Below the pieces are notes generated by a model, which ran no database searches, was not told the DNA's origin, and saw nothing but the letters and a program-made list of their open reading frames with translations. Made by a program: the position numbers and the translations under genes. From Zoogloea oleivorans (GTDB lineage Bacteria > Pseudomonadota > Gammaproteobacteria > Burkholderiales > Rhodocyclaceae), in contig NZ_SDKK01000017.1 of the NCBI RefSeq assembly GCF_008107625.1, forward strand, positions 1-64,000: a stretch of 64,000 nt of DNA, written 5' to 3'. This document shows positions 1 through 8,264 of this stretch, in pieces (positions within the stretch are counted from its first letter, which is position 1; every line of letters begins with the position of its first letter).

Positions 1-16
1 AGTCCGACCCACGGGG
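1..16. repeat. Edge fragment of the paired-palindrome repeat
   Basis: The first bases read AGTCCGACCCACGGGG, which is the right end of the same palindromic module that fills 961-1648. The rest lies outside the window. The run GACCCACGGGGG also closes the main array at about 1664-1675, so the patatin gene appears to be flanked on both sides by this repeat family. The call rests on 12-16 matching bases only. Confidence 0.6.
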
Positions 17-32
17 GGCTGGGCTGTGGGGG

Positions 33-938
33 TCAGCGTTGGCTGAGGGCGCGGCGGATGGTGGGGAGGGCGAGTTCGACGGCGGCTTCGCCTTCGGCGA
101 TGGCTTCGGGGCCGCGGTGGTAATCCATCAGGCCGAGTTGGGCCAGGCGCGGGGAGATCAGTACGTCGGCAGGTTCGCCGGCCAGGCGACTGCGGGCGAT
201 GCGCACCGACATGATGGAGATGCTGCTCTGCATGACGGTGAGCATGGAGGGCAGGCTTTCGGGGGCGTCGTTGTCGTCGGCCAGCGGGGTGCCGTTGCGG
301 CCAAAGCGGGCCAGCAGCTTGCGCGACCAGCCGGGTGCCTCGGCGGGCACCGACGGCCCTGCCCTGCCACGCCAGGCGGCGCCGACCAGGTCGGAATTGA
401 GATCGACGGCGATGACCACGTCTGCCCCCATGGCCCGGGCCAGGGACACCGGCACGGGATTGACGAGCCCACCATCGACGAGCAGGCGCCCGTCTTGCCA
501 GGAGGGCGTCATCAGACCGGGCAGCGCAATGGACGCACGCACGGCCGCCGACACGCTGCCCTCACGCAACCACACTTCGTGCCCGTTTTGCAGGTCGGTG
601 GCGACGCAGCCGAACAGATGCGGCAGCGCGGTGAAGTCGCGATCGACAAAGTTGCGCTCGAAAAAGGCGATCAGCTTGTCGCCCTTGATGAGCCCGCCGC
701 GCAGGCCCATATCCATCAGGCCAACCACGTCCTGCCAGCCGAGGGCTTCAACCCACAGCCCCAGCTTTTCGAGGTCGCCAGATGCGGCAACGGCGCCCAC
801 GAAGGCGCCGATGGAACAGCCGCTGATGATCTGCGGCTCGATGCCCTCGCGGGCCAGTGCCCGCAGCACGCCAATATGCGCCCATCCACGGGCGGAGCCG
901 CTGCCGAGGGCGATGCCGATACGAGGGGGGCGTTTCAT
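33..938 (-). CDS. Patatin-like phospholipase family protein (RssA/YlbK type)
   Basis: 301 aa serine acyl hydrolase of the patatin family, expected to cleave acyl esters of phospholipids or lipids. The N-terminal glycine-rich oxyanion loop GSGSARG is at residues 12-18, the nucleophile elbow GCSIG puts the catalytic serine at residue 42, and the catalytic aspartate of the dyad is in the DGG motif near residue 155. No signal peptide is seen, so it is probably cytosolic. The ATG is at 936-938 without an obvious Shine-Dalgarno. The leader is peculiar: the 86-bp palindrome array begins only about 22 bp upstream. Substrate unknown; family assignment is secure, a more specific role is not. Confidence 0.9.
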   Translation of the reverse strand: MKRPPRIGIALGSGSARGWAHIGVLRALAREGIEPQIISGCSIGAFVGAVAASGDLEKLGLWVEALGWQDVVGLMDMGLRGGLIKGDKLIAFFERNFVDRDFTALPHLFGCVATDLQNGHEVWLREGSVSAAVRASIALPGLMTPSWQDGRLLVDGGLVNPVPVSLARAMGADVVIAVDLNSDLVGAAWRGRAGPSVPAEAPGWSRKLLARFGRNGTPLADDNDAPESLPSMLTVMQSSISIMSVRIARSRLAGEPADVLISPRLAQLGLMDYHRGPEAIAEGEAAVELALPTIRRALSQR

Positions 939-960
939 GGAAGCAGGATGATTTTCCCGG

Positions 961-1648
961 TGGGTCGGACTTTAGTCCGATTCGGAGGTTGAGCCTGGGT
1001 TGTCGGACTGAAGTCCGACCCACAAGAACATCGGACGCCGACGCTGTGGGTCGGACTTTAGTCCGACTCGGAGGTTGAGCCCGTGTTGTCGGACTGAAGT
1101 CCGACCCACAAAGACATCGGACGCCGACGCTGTGGGTCGGACTTTAGTCCGACTCGGAGGTTGAGCCTGGGTTGTCGGACTGAAGTCCGACCCACAAGAA
1201 CATCGGACGCCGACGCTGTGGGTCGGACTTTAGTCCGACTCGGAGGCTAAGCCTGGGTTGTCGGACTGAAGTCCGACCCACAAAAACATCGCACGCCGAC
1301 GCTGTGGGTCGGACTTTAGTCCGACTCGGAGGTTGAGCCTGGGTTGTCGGACTGAAGTCCGACCCACAAAGACATCGCACGCTGACGCTGTGGGTCGGAC
1401 TTTAGTCCGACTCGGAGGTTGAGCCTGGGTTGTCGGACTGAAGTCCGACCCACAAGAACATCGCACGCTGACGCTGTGGGTCGGACTTTAGTCCGACTCG
1501 GAGGCTGAGCCCGTGTTGTCGGACTGAAGTCCGACCCACAAGAACATCGCACGCCGACGCTGTGGGTCGGACTTTAGTCCGACTCGGAGGTTGAGCCTGG
1601 GTTGTCGGACTGAAGTCCGACCCACAAGAACATCGCACGCCGACCCAC
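961..1648. repeat. Tandem array of eight 86-bp units, each with two inverted palindromes
   Basis: Units start at 961, 1047, 1133, 1219, 1305, 1391, 1477 and 1563, an exact 86-bp period. Each unit holds TCGGACTTTAGTCCGA and, about 27 bp on, TCGGACTGAAGTCCGA, each a 7-bp inverted repeat, and the two modules with their flanking GTGGG/CCCAC face each other. All sixteen palindromes are invariant, whereas the spacers vary (gagcctggg or gagcccgtg; acatcgga or acatcgca; one ggctaag variant in unit 4). A degenerate tail follows to about 1680. The array fills the gap between the rimO stop and the patatin start, both on the minus strand, so read-through RNA would carry sixteen short hairpins. It resembles REP/BIME-type repeats rather than a CRISPR. 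Confidence 0.93.
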
Positions 1649-1680
1649 AAAGACATCGGACGCTGACCCACGGGGGAGGT
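1649..1680. repeat. Degenerate end of the 86-bp array
   Basis: After the eighth unit the sequence repeats the inter-module segment (acaaagacatcggacgctga) and ends with GACCCACGGGGG just before the rimO stop codon. It looks like a truncated ninth unit or the array boundary; nothing coding is seen. Confidence 0.6.
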
Positions 1681-3009
1681 TTAGATGGGTTCGGCGTAGA
1701 GGTCGTGCACGTCGCAGTCGGTGATGCGCACGCGGGCGAACTGGCCGGGCTCGAGGTTTTCGCCGTTCGGGATGACGACCAGGCCGTCGATCTCGGGGGC
1801 GTCGCCGGGCGAACGGGCCAAGGCGCCCTCCTCGTCGATTTCATCGACCAGCACGGTCATTTCGCGGCCGATGAAGCGTTCGAGGCGTTCGGTGGAGATG
1901 TCTTCCTGGAACTCCATGAGCTGGATGCGGCGCTCTTCGCGGACTTCTTCGGGCACCGGATTGGCGAGTTCGTTGGCGGCGGCGCCTTCAACCGGCGAGT
2001 AGGCGAAGGCGCCCACGCGGTCGAGCTTGGCTTCGTCGAGGAACTGCAGGAGTTCTTCGAATTCGGCGTCGGTTTCGCCGGGGAAGCCGGTGATGAAGGT
2101 CGAGCGGATGGTGAGATCGGGGCAGATCTCGCGCCAGCGGCGGATGCGCTCGAGGTTGTTTTCGGCGCTGGCCGGACGCTTCATGGCCTTGAGGATGCGC
2201 GGGTTGGCGTGCTGGAAGGGCACGTCGAGGTAGGGCAGGATCTTGCCTTCGGCCATCAGCGGGATGATGTCATCGACGCTGGGATAGGGATAAACGTAGT
2301 GCAGGCGCACCCACACGCCCAGGTCGCCGAGGGCGTTGCACAGGTCGTAGAGCTTGGTGCGCAGCGGGCGACCGCCCCAGAAGCCGGTGCGGTACTTGGT
2401 GTCGACGCCGTAGGCGGAGGTGTCCTGCGAGACGACGAGGAGTTCCTTGACGCCGGCATTGACGAGGTTTTCGGCTTCGCGCATGACTTCGCCGATGGGC
2501 CGGCTGACCAGGTCGCCACGCATCGACGGGATGATGCAGAAGGTGCAGCGGTGATTGCAGCCTTCGGAAATCTTGAGGTAGGCGTAGTGATCCGGCGTGA
2601 GCTTGATGCCTTGCGGCGGGGTCAGGTCGATGAACGGATCGTGGCGCTTTGGCAGGTGCTTGTGCACCTCGCTCATGACTTGCTCGGTGGCATGCGGCCC
2701 GGTGACGGCGAGCACTTGCGGGTGCGCGGCCATGACCACGTCGGCCTTGGCGCCCAGACAGCCGGTCACGATGACCTTGCCGTTTTCACTGAGGGCTTCG
2801 CCGATGGCGTCGAGGGATTCTTCAACCGCAGCATCGATGAAGCCACAGGTGTTGATCACGACGAGGTCGGCACCTTCGTAGGAAGGAGAAATCTCGTAAC
2901 CCTCGCCGCGCAAACGGGTGAGGATGTGCTCGGAGTCCACCAATGCCTTGGGGCATCCGAGACTGACGAAGCCGACTTTGGGGGCGGCCGCTTGCTTGGC
3001 TTGGGTCAT
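1681..3009 (-). CDS. rimO: Ribosomal protein uS12 methylthiotransferase RimO
   Basis: 442 aa radical-SAM enzyme that methylthiolates the conserved aspartate of ribosomal protein S12. The N-terminal UPF0004 domain carries the auxiliary-cluster cysteines at about 19, 55 and 84; the radical-SAM CxxxCxxC is CNHRCTFC at residues 151-158; a C-terminal TRAM domain follows. The text [13 protein letters not shown] is typical of RimO rather than MiaB. The chosen ATG at 3007-3009 gives the usual N-terminus; an upstream in-frame extension is not supported. It lies 58 bp downstream of phaR on the same strand, so it may be partly co-transcribed with the PHA regulator. Confidence 0.96.
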   Translation of the reverse strand: MTQAKQAAAPKVGFVSLGCPKALVDSEHILTRLRGEGYEISPSYEGADLVVINTCGFIDAAVEESLDAIGEALSENGKVIVTGCLGAKADVVMAAHPQVLAVTGPHATEQVMSEVHKHLPKRHDPFIDLTPPQGIKLTPDHYAYLKISEGCNHRCTFCIIPSMRGDLVSRPIGEVMREAENLVNAGVKELLVVSQDTSAYGVDTKYRTGFWGGRPLRTKLYDLCNALGDLGVWVRLHYVYPYPSVDDIIPLMAEGKILPYLDVPFQHANPRILKAMKRPASAENNLERIRRWREICPDLTIRSTFITGFPGETDAEFEELLQFLDEAKLDRVGAFAYSPVEGAAANELANPVPEEVREERRIQLMEFQEDISTERLERFIGREMTVLVDEIDEEGALARSPGDAPEIDGLVVIPNGENLEPGQFARVRITDCDVHDLYAEPI

Positions 3010-3067
3010 GCGTAAAAACCTGAAGAGGGGAAGTGCAAGGGCCGCGACGATTGCGCGGCCCCGTGTG

Positions 3068-3673
3068 TTATTTCTTGGGCGTGCCCTGCGGCTCGTCAGT
3101 GGCCGCTTGAGGGTCTTTTTTGTCCGGTGTGAAACCGGCCACAAAAGTCGGGAACTGGAAGCCCGAGAAGATGTTGCGCGTCTGGCTGTCGAGCTGCTCC
3201 TGCATCTGCGCGTACATCTTTTTGCTCTGTTCCATGTAGGCGCCCATCATGCTTTGCATGGCCGGCCCCTGGAGGTTCAGAAACTGGGCCCACAGATCCT
3301 GGCTGACTGTGGCATTTTCGCCATATACCGACCGGACCTGATCCTGAAGCTTGGCCTGCATGTCGGTGAAGGACCGGATGTTGCTCTCCAGATACTTGCC
3401 CATCATCCCCTGCATGGCATTGCCATAGAAGCGGATCATTTGGGAGAGCAGGTCACTGGTGAACATCGGTGCCCCGCCGGCTTCCTCTTCGAGGATGATC
3501 TGCAGGAGGATGTTGCGGGTGAGTTCTTCGCCACTTTTGGCGTCGACTACCTGGAAAACAGCATTTTCAAGAACAAGTTCCTTCACGTCTGCGAGCGTGA
3601 TGTAGGAGCTGGTTTGCGTATCGTAAAGGCGGCGGTTCGGGTACTTTTTTATCAGGCGAATTTGATCGGCCAT
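3068..3673 (-). CDS. phaR: Polyhydroxyalkanoate synthesis repressor PhaR
   Basis: 201 aa regulator that binds DNA and PHA granules and represses phasin and sometimes its own gene until granules form. The N-terminal PHB accumulation DNA-binding domain is evident ([20 protein letters not shown], about residues 6-25), followed by the PHB accumulation regulatory domain and a Met/Gln-rich helix region. The ATG at 3671-3673 has GGAG about 10 bases upstream; a TTG fifteen bases further up is a less likely start. It sits downstream of the two phaB genes, separated by a terminator hairpin, so it probably has its own promoter in the 109-bp gap. Confidence 0.94.
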   Translation of the reverse strand: MADQIRLIKKYPNRRLYDTQTSSYITLADVKELVLENAVFQVVDAKSGEELTRNILLQIILEEEAGGAPMFTSDLLSQMIRFYGNAMQGMMGKYLESNIRSFTDMQAKLQDQVRSVYGENATVSQDLWAQFLNLQGPAMQSMMGAYMEQSKKMYAQMQEQLDSQTRNIFSGFQFPTFVAGFTPDKKDPQAATDEPQGTPKK

Positions 3674-3730
3674 CTGTGTCTTCTCCAAGGCGGCGATAGA
3701 GTCGCCATCGAAGATTATACTGCGCTGCGC

Positions 3731-3757
3731 AAAAAAAAACCCCGCCGTGCGGCGGGG
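3731..3757 (-). terminator. Rho-independent terminator after the phaB pair
   Basis: On the minus strand a 7-bp GC stem (CCCCGCC/GGCGGGG with a four-base loop) is followed by nine T. It lies 26 bp past the stop of the distal phaB and separates phaB transcription from phaR. Confidence 0.9.
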
Positions 3758-3782
3758 TTGGTGTGAAGCGTGGCGCAGCGGA

Positions 3783-4523
3783 TTACTGGTAGTACAGACC
3801 GCCGTTCACGTTCAGGGTGGCGCCAGTGACGTAGCCAGCCAGATCGGAGGACAGGTACACCACGGCAGCGCCGATTTCTTCCGGCTTGCCCAGACGCTTG
3901 ACCGGCACGGTGTCGATGATGGCGTTGCGGACTTCTTCCTTGATCGCCATGACCATGTCGGTGCCGATGTAGCCCGGGGCGATGGCGTTACACGTCACGC
4001 CCTTGGTGGCCAGCTCGGCCGCCAGTGCCTTGGTGAAACCAATCACGCCAGCCTTGGCGGCGGAGTAGTTGGTCTGACCGGCCTGACCCTTGACGCCGTT
4101 CACCGAGGAGATGTTGATGATGCGGCCAAAACCACGTTCCGCCATCTTCGGGGAAATGGTGTGGGTCACATTGAACAGGCTGGTGAGGTTGGTCGCGATG
4201 ACCGCATCCCACTGACCCTTTTCCATCTTCGGGAAGAACTTGTCGCGGGTGATGCCGGCGTTGTTCACCAGGATGTCGATCGGGCCGACTTCGGCGGCGA
4301 TCGACTCAACGGCTGCCTTGCACTGCTCGTAGTCGGAAACGTCGAACCCGTACAGCGGGATGTCGAGGCCTTCGGCCTTGCGGGCTTCAACCCAGGCATC
4401 CTTGGCGGGATCGCCGGGGAAGAAATTGCCAACCACACGAACACCGGCGGCAGCGAGAGATTTGCAGATTGCAGTGCCGAGACCGCCGACTGCGCCAGTA
4501 ACAAGAGCGATGCGTTGAGTCAT
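3783..4523 (-). CDS. phaB: Acetoacetyl-CoA reductase PhaB (paralogue 1)
   Basis: 246 aa short-chain dehydrogenase that reduces acetoacetyl-CoA to (R)-3-hydroxybutyryl-CoA with NADPH, the monomer-supplying step of PHB synthesis. The cofactor loop TGAVGGLG is at residues 9-16, NNAG at 87-90, and the catalytic Ser/Tyr/Lys are about S140, Y153 and K157 (TNYSAAKAG). The ATG at 4521-4523 has AAAGGAA upstream, so I reject a 9-codon extension. It lies 39 bp after a second phaB on the same strand and before a strong terminator. The two copies are clearly diverged (roughly half identical by eye), so it is not a recent duplication. Confidence 0.95.
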   Translation of the reverse strand: MTQRIALVTGAVGGLGTAICKSLAAAGVRVVGNFFPGDPAKDAWVEARKAEGLDIPLYGFDVSDYEQCKAAVESIAAEVGPIDILVNNAGITRDKFFPKMEKGQWDAVIATNLTSLFNVTHTISPKMAERGFGRIINISSVNGVKGQAGQTNYSAAKAGVIGFTKALAAELATKGVTCNAIAPGYIGTDMVMAIKEEVRNAIIDTVPVKRLGKPEEIGAAVVYLSSDLAGYVTGATLNVNGGLYYQ

Positions 4524-4562
4524 TTCACTTTCCTTTTGTTGCGGTGCCATAAAGAACGGCGA

Positions 4563-5303
4563 TTAGAACATATGCTGACCGCCGTTGATAGAGATGTTGG
4601 CGCCGGTCACGAACGCTGCCTCGTCGGAAGACAGGTAAGCAATCAGGCCGGCGATTTCTTCCGGTTTGCCAAGACGGCTCATCGGAATTTGCGGCAGGAT
4701 CTTGGTTTCAAGGACTTCCTGCGGAATGGCAAGGACCATCTTGGTGCCGATGTAGCCCGGCGAGATGGTGTTGACGGTGACGCCGGACTTGGCGACTTCG
4801 AGGGCCAGGGACTTGGTGAAACCATGCATGCCGGCCTTTGCGGCAGCGTAGTTGGTCTGCCCGAAAGCACCCTTGATACCGTTCAGCGAGGACACGTTGA
4901 TGACCCGGCCCCACTTGCGCTCAACCATGCCGTCCATGACCTGCTTGGTCATGTTGAACACGCTGTCGAGGTTGGTGTGGATGACGGAATCCCAGTCGGC
5001 CTTGGTCATGCGCTTGAAGGTCATGTCGCGGGTGATGCCGGCGTTGTTCACCAGCACATCAACCGGTCCGATGTCCTTTGTGACTTGTTCGACGCAAGCC
5101 TTGGCGGAATCGAAATCGGCCACGTCGCACGGGTAGGCCTTGAAGCCGTAACCCATGTTGTTCATTGTTTGCAGCCATTCGGCGGCGGTGGTGTTTCCCG
5201 GTGAGTGGGTCGTTACGACCTTGTAGCCGAGCGCTGCCAGCTTGATGCAGACAGATTCGCCAAGACCGCCCATACCACCGGTAACCAATGCTACACGAGC
5301 CAT
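4563..5303 (-). CDS. phaB: Acetoacetyl-CoA reductase PhaB (paralogue 2)
   Basis: 246 aa short-chain dehydrogenase, a second acetoacetyl-CoA reductase in tandem with the gene at 3783. Cofactor loop TGGMGGLG at residues 8-15, NNAG at 86-89, catalytic S139, Y152 and K156. GGAGGGAG precedes the ATG at 5301-5303. Its start lies 129 bp after the phaC stop, with no clear terminator between, so phaC-phaB-phaB could be one transcript. The text THSPGNTTAAEWL differs from copy 1 in the NADPH-binding region, hinting at different cofactor or substrate preference, which is inference only. Confidence 0.94.
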   Translation of the reverse strand: MARVALVTGGMGGLGESVCIKLAALGYKVVTTHSPGNTTAAEWLQTMNNMGYGFKAYPCDVADFDSAKACVEQVTKDIGPVDVLVNNAGITRDMTFKRMTKADWDSVIHTNLDSVFNMTKQVMDGMVERKWGRVINVSSLNGIKGAFGQTNYAAAKAGMHGFTKSLALEVAKSGVTVNTISPGYIGTKMVLAIPQEVLETKILPQIPMSRLGKPEEIAGLIAYLSSDEAAFVTGANISINGGQHMF

Positions 5304-5432
5304 GTTTTCTCCCTCCTTATTGGATTATGCGGGGGTCCTCACTCACGCCGGCAGCGCCCCCGTCTTCCCCGCCGCCGACGCATTTTTTTTAATTCTCCGG
5401 CGCCAGGTTTCCCGGTCGCCGTGCAAAACGGT

Positions 5433-7172
5433 TCAGGCCTTTTCCTTTACGTAACGTCCGGGAGCGGGCTCGATGACCTTGTACTTGGCATTGCCGGGCT
5501 TGCTGCGCGCCGCAACCATGTCGCCACTGCGCGGCTTGAGCCATTCGATCCAGTGCAGCCACCAGCTGCCCTTTTGCTCCGCGGCGGTCTCGAGCCATTC
5601 TTCGGGTACCGAGGCGGTGGAGTCGCTGACCCAGTAGCTGCGCTTGTTCTTCGAGGCCGGGTTGATGGCGCCGGCGATGTGGCCGCTGGCGCCGAGCACG
5701 AAGGTGGTTTCGCCGCCGAGGATCTGGCGCACCAGGTAGGCGCTGGTCCAGGGCACGATGTGGTCTTCGCGGGTGGCCAGCAGGTAGGCCGGCAGATCGA
5801 CCTTGCCGAGGTCAACCTTGGTGCCGAGCATTTCGAGCTTGCCGGGCACGCGCAGGTTGTTTTCGAGGTACATGTTGCGCAGGTACCAGGCCAGGAAGGG
5901 GCCAGCCAGATTGGTGCTGTCGGAGTTCCAGTAGAGCAGGTCGAAGGCTTCCGGCTGCTTGCCCTTGAGGTAGTTGCCGACCACGTATTGCCAGATCAGG
6001 TCGTTAGCCCGCAGGCTGGAGAAGACTTGCGCCAGTTCGCGCCCCTGCAGCAGACCGCCCTTGCCGATGGCGGCTTCGCGGGCCGCGACGGAGGCTTCGT
6101 CCACCAGGCAGCCGATTTCGCCGGCATCGGCAAAATCAAGCAGCGTGGTCATGAGGGTCAGGCTTTCGGCCGGATCTTCACCCTTGGCACGCAGCACGCC
6201 GAGGGCCGACGACAGGATGGTGCCGCCGACGCAGAAGCCGAGCACGTTGGGCTTGTCGACCTTGGTCACTTCACGCACGACCTGCAAGGCGGTGATCGGA
6301 CCCTTGTCGAGATAGTCGTCCCAGCCGAAGTGGGCTTCGCTTGCGGTGGCGTTCTTCCAGGACACCAGGAAGACGGTGAAACCCTGTTCGACGATGAAGC
6401 GCACCAGCGAGTTGGCCGGCTGCAGATCCATGATGTAGAACTTGTTGATGCAGGGCGGGACGATCAGCAGCGGCGTTTTGTGAACCTTGTCGGTCAGCGG
6501 CGCGTACTGGATGAGCTGGATCAGCTCGTTTTCGTAGATGACGGAACCCGGCGTGGTGGCCAGGTTGGTGCCGATCTCGAAGGCCGCATCGTCGGTCATC
6601 GAGATGCGCCCCTTCTCCATGTCGCCGATGAGGTTCTTGATGCCCTGGGTGATGCTTTCACCCTTGGTGGCGAGCGCCGTCTGGATGAACTCGGGGTTGG
6701 TCGCCGCAAAATTGGACGGCGCCATGGCGTCGATGTACTGACGGGTCATGAACTGCATGCGCGCCTTGGCCCGGCCGTCGGCCACCGGCAGCGCGTCGGA
6801 AACCTTGTTCAGGTAGTCCGCGTTGAGCAGGTAGGCCTGGCGGATGTAGTTGAAAACGGGGCTGGCCGACCATTCCGGCGCATTGAAGCGACGGTCGCCC
6901 GGCTGGGGCTTGATCAGCGGCTCGGCGGACTCGCCCGGCTTGAGCTGGGCCATGGAGGCCCACAAGCGGGCGTGCGCTTCGGCGAGTTCCTGCTGGAGTT
7001 TTGCAAGCTCCTGGGATTCCGGCATGGGAATTTGCGGAATCGGGGTCGGTGCTGCCTGCGGAAAGGCGACACCTTGCTTGCCGAGGAAATCAAAGAACCC
7101 TTCGGCCATCGACTGACCGAACTTGAACATGCCCTGTAGTGCCTCTGCTGACTGCTCCGGGGTAACAGACAT
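5433..7172 (-). CDS. phaC: Class I polyhydroxyalkanoate synthase PhaC
   Basis: 579 aa polymerase that joins (R)-3-hydroxyacyl-CoA into PHA at the granule surface. It has the N-terminal PhaC domain and an alpha/beta-hydrolase fold with the lipase-like box GFCVGG at 312-317, whose Cys314 is the acyl-carrying nucleophile; the single-subunit length fits class I. The ATG at 7170-7172 is preceded by AGGAGAGG; an in-frame 21-codon extension upstream is rejected. It heads the minus-strand phaC-phaB-phaB-phaR cluster. No phaA (beta-ketothiolase) is present in the window, so acetoacetyl-CoA must be supplied by a distant gene. Confidence 0.96.
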   Translation of the reverse strand: MSVTPEQSAEALQGMFKFGQSMAEGFFDFLGKQGVAFPQAAPTPIPQIPMPESQELAKLQQELAEAHARLWASMAQLKPGESAEPLIKPQPGDRRFNAPEWSASPVFNYIRQAYLLNADYLNKVSDALPVADGRAKARMQFMTRQYIDAMAPSNFAATNPEFIQTALATKGESITQGIKNLIGDMEKGRISMTDDAAFEIGTNLATTPGSVIYENELIQLIQYAPLTDKVHKTPLLIVPPCINKFYIMDLQPANSLVRFIVEQGFTVFLVSWKNATASEAHFGWDDYLDKGPITALQVVREVTKVDKPNVLGFCVGGTILSSALGVLRAKGEDPAESLTLMTTLLDFADAGEIGCLVDEASVAAREAAIGKGGLLQGRELAQVFSSLRANDLIWQYVVGNYLKGKQPEAFDLLYWNSDSTNLAGPFLAWYLRNMYLENNLRVPGKLEMLGTKVDLGKVDLPAYLLATREDHIVPWTSAYLVRQILGGETTFVLGASGHIAGAINPASKNKRSYWVSDSTASVPEEWLETAAEQKGSWWLHWIEWLKPRSGDMVAARSKPGNAKYKVIEPAPGRYVKEKA

Positions 7173-7273
7173 CCACCTCTCCTTTATGTGCCCACCAGGA
7201 CGACGCAGCCTGAAGCAAACCGGTATTGGGGACACAACCCCCAGCCAGCGCTACGGCCTTGTAGAATCCGGGT

Positions 7274-7498
7274 ATGTATATTGTTGCTATCGCTTGGCTT
7301 TATGTCGCGCTGCTGGCCACCGCAGCGGAAACCACCGTCATCGGCGGGGTACTGACTTTTTTATTCTATGGCGTTGCGCCGCTCTCCCTGTTTCTCTGGC
7401 TGTTTGGCACGCCGACCCGTCGCCGCCGCTCAGCCCAGCGCTCGCTCCGCGAGGGGGTGGGCAAAGACGACGGAAGCGATGCCGGCAGCGATCAATAA
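7274..7498 (+). CDS. Small conserved-type membrane protein, unknown function
   Basis: 74 aa. Two hydrophobic segments cover about residues 3-25 and 26-45 with a short turn, followed by an Arg-rich stretch (TRRRRSAQR) and an acidic tail, which suggests a two-helix inner-membrane protein with a cytoplasmic basic tail. It is divergent from phaC with about 100 bp between. Its last 69 bp overlap the 3' end of the ZIP transporter gene on the opposite strand. The hydrophobic pattern and spacing support a real gene; the function is unknown. Confidence 0.6.
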   Translation: MYIVAIAWLYVALLATAAETTVIGGVLTFLFYGVAPLSLFLWLFGTPTRRRRSAQRSLREGVGKDDGSDAGSDQ

Positions 7499-8209
7499 TA
7501 CCTGCTGCGCGGTGGCACGCAATTCAGTTCGCTTGTGCAAACCCGGAATGAGATCTGCAACCGCGACGTAGATCATACTCGCGGCCGCCAGCGCGAGAAA
7601 CACCGGAACCAGCGACTGGACATGGGATAGCGCAAAATAGGCCAGCAGGCCGCCGGCCAGCGTCGCCAGGCTCGACAGCATGTTGAAGAGCAGCGCCTTG
7701 CGGCGGCTGTAGCCCGAGTGCAGCAGAATCAGGAAGTCGCCCGCTTCCTGCGGGATTTCATGGGCAATGATGGCCATGCCGGTGACGATCCCGAGCGGCG
7801 TGCTCTCGACGAAGGCGGCGGCAATCAGCACGCCGTCCACGAAGTTGTGAAAGGTGTCGCCGACGAGGATCAGCAGGCCGCTGCGCCCGTGATCGTGCCC
7901 GTTGTGCTCGTGGCCATGACAGCCCTCGTCGTGGCAGTGCCGCCACAGCACCAGTTTTTCCAGCACGAAAAACAGCAGGATGCCTGCCAGCACGTTGATG
8001 GCGGCCTGCTGCGGGCTTTCGGCCGCTTCGATGGCGTGCGGCAGCACCTCAAGGAAGGCGGCGCCGAGCAGTGCGCCGATGGCGTAGCTGATCAGGACCG
8101 GCACCCAGTTCGGCCGGGCGGCATAGGCAAATCCGGAAGCCACCAGCACGCTGAGCAGCCCGCCGGCAAAACTCATAAAGACAATCCAGACGAGGGGTGT
8201 CATGGGCAT
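7430..8209 (-). CDS. ZIP family divalent metal transporter
   Basis: 259 aa integral membrane protein with about eight hydrophobic segments, predicted to import zinc or a related divalent metal. A His-rich cytoplasmic loop (HCHDEGCHGHEHNGHDHG) lies about residues 93-110, and the conserved metal-path motifs are seen as HNFVDG and HEIPQE. Two candidate ATGs, at 8207-8209 and 8201-8203, differ by two codons. The gene overlaps the small membrane protein tail-to-tail by 69 bp. Substrate metal cannot be assigned from sequence alone. Confidence 0.88.
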   Translation of the reverse strand: MPMTPLVWIVFMSFAGGLLSVLVASGFAYAARPNWVPVLISYAIGALLGAAFLEVLPHAIEAAESPQQAAINVLAGILLFFVLEKLVLWRHCHDEGCHGHEHNGHDHGRSGLLILVGDTFHNFVDGVLIAAAFVESTPLGIVTGMAIIAHEIPQEAGDFLILLHSGYSRRKALLFNMLSSLATLAGGLLAYFALSHVQSLVPVFLALAAASMIYVAVADLIPGLHKRTELRATAQQVLLIAAGIASVVFAHPLAERALG

Positions 8210-8264
8210 TCGGCAATAAATGGGCCGCGCAGTATAGCGTTTGTCACGAAAAGAACCGGCAAGC

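Noticed and set aside
961-1648. CRISPR array
   Set aside because: The spacers are nearly identical from unit to unit and the repeat contains two palindromes; no cas genes are in the window.
1144-1844. Overlapping 78-118 aa reading frames on the minus strand through the 86-bp array
   Set aside because: They all translate the same repeat in shifting frames and contain no start signals or family text.
5304-5432. Terminator between phaC and the first phaB
   Set aside because: An imperfect GC-rich inverted repeat is present near 5396-5420, but no T run follows on the minus strand.
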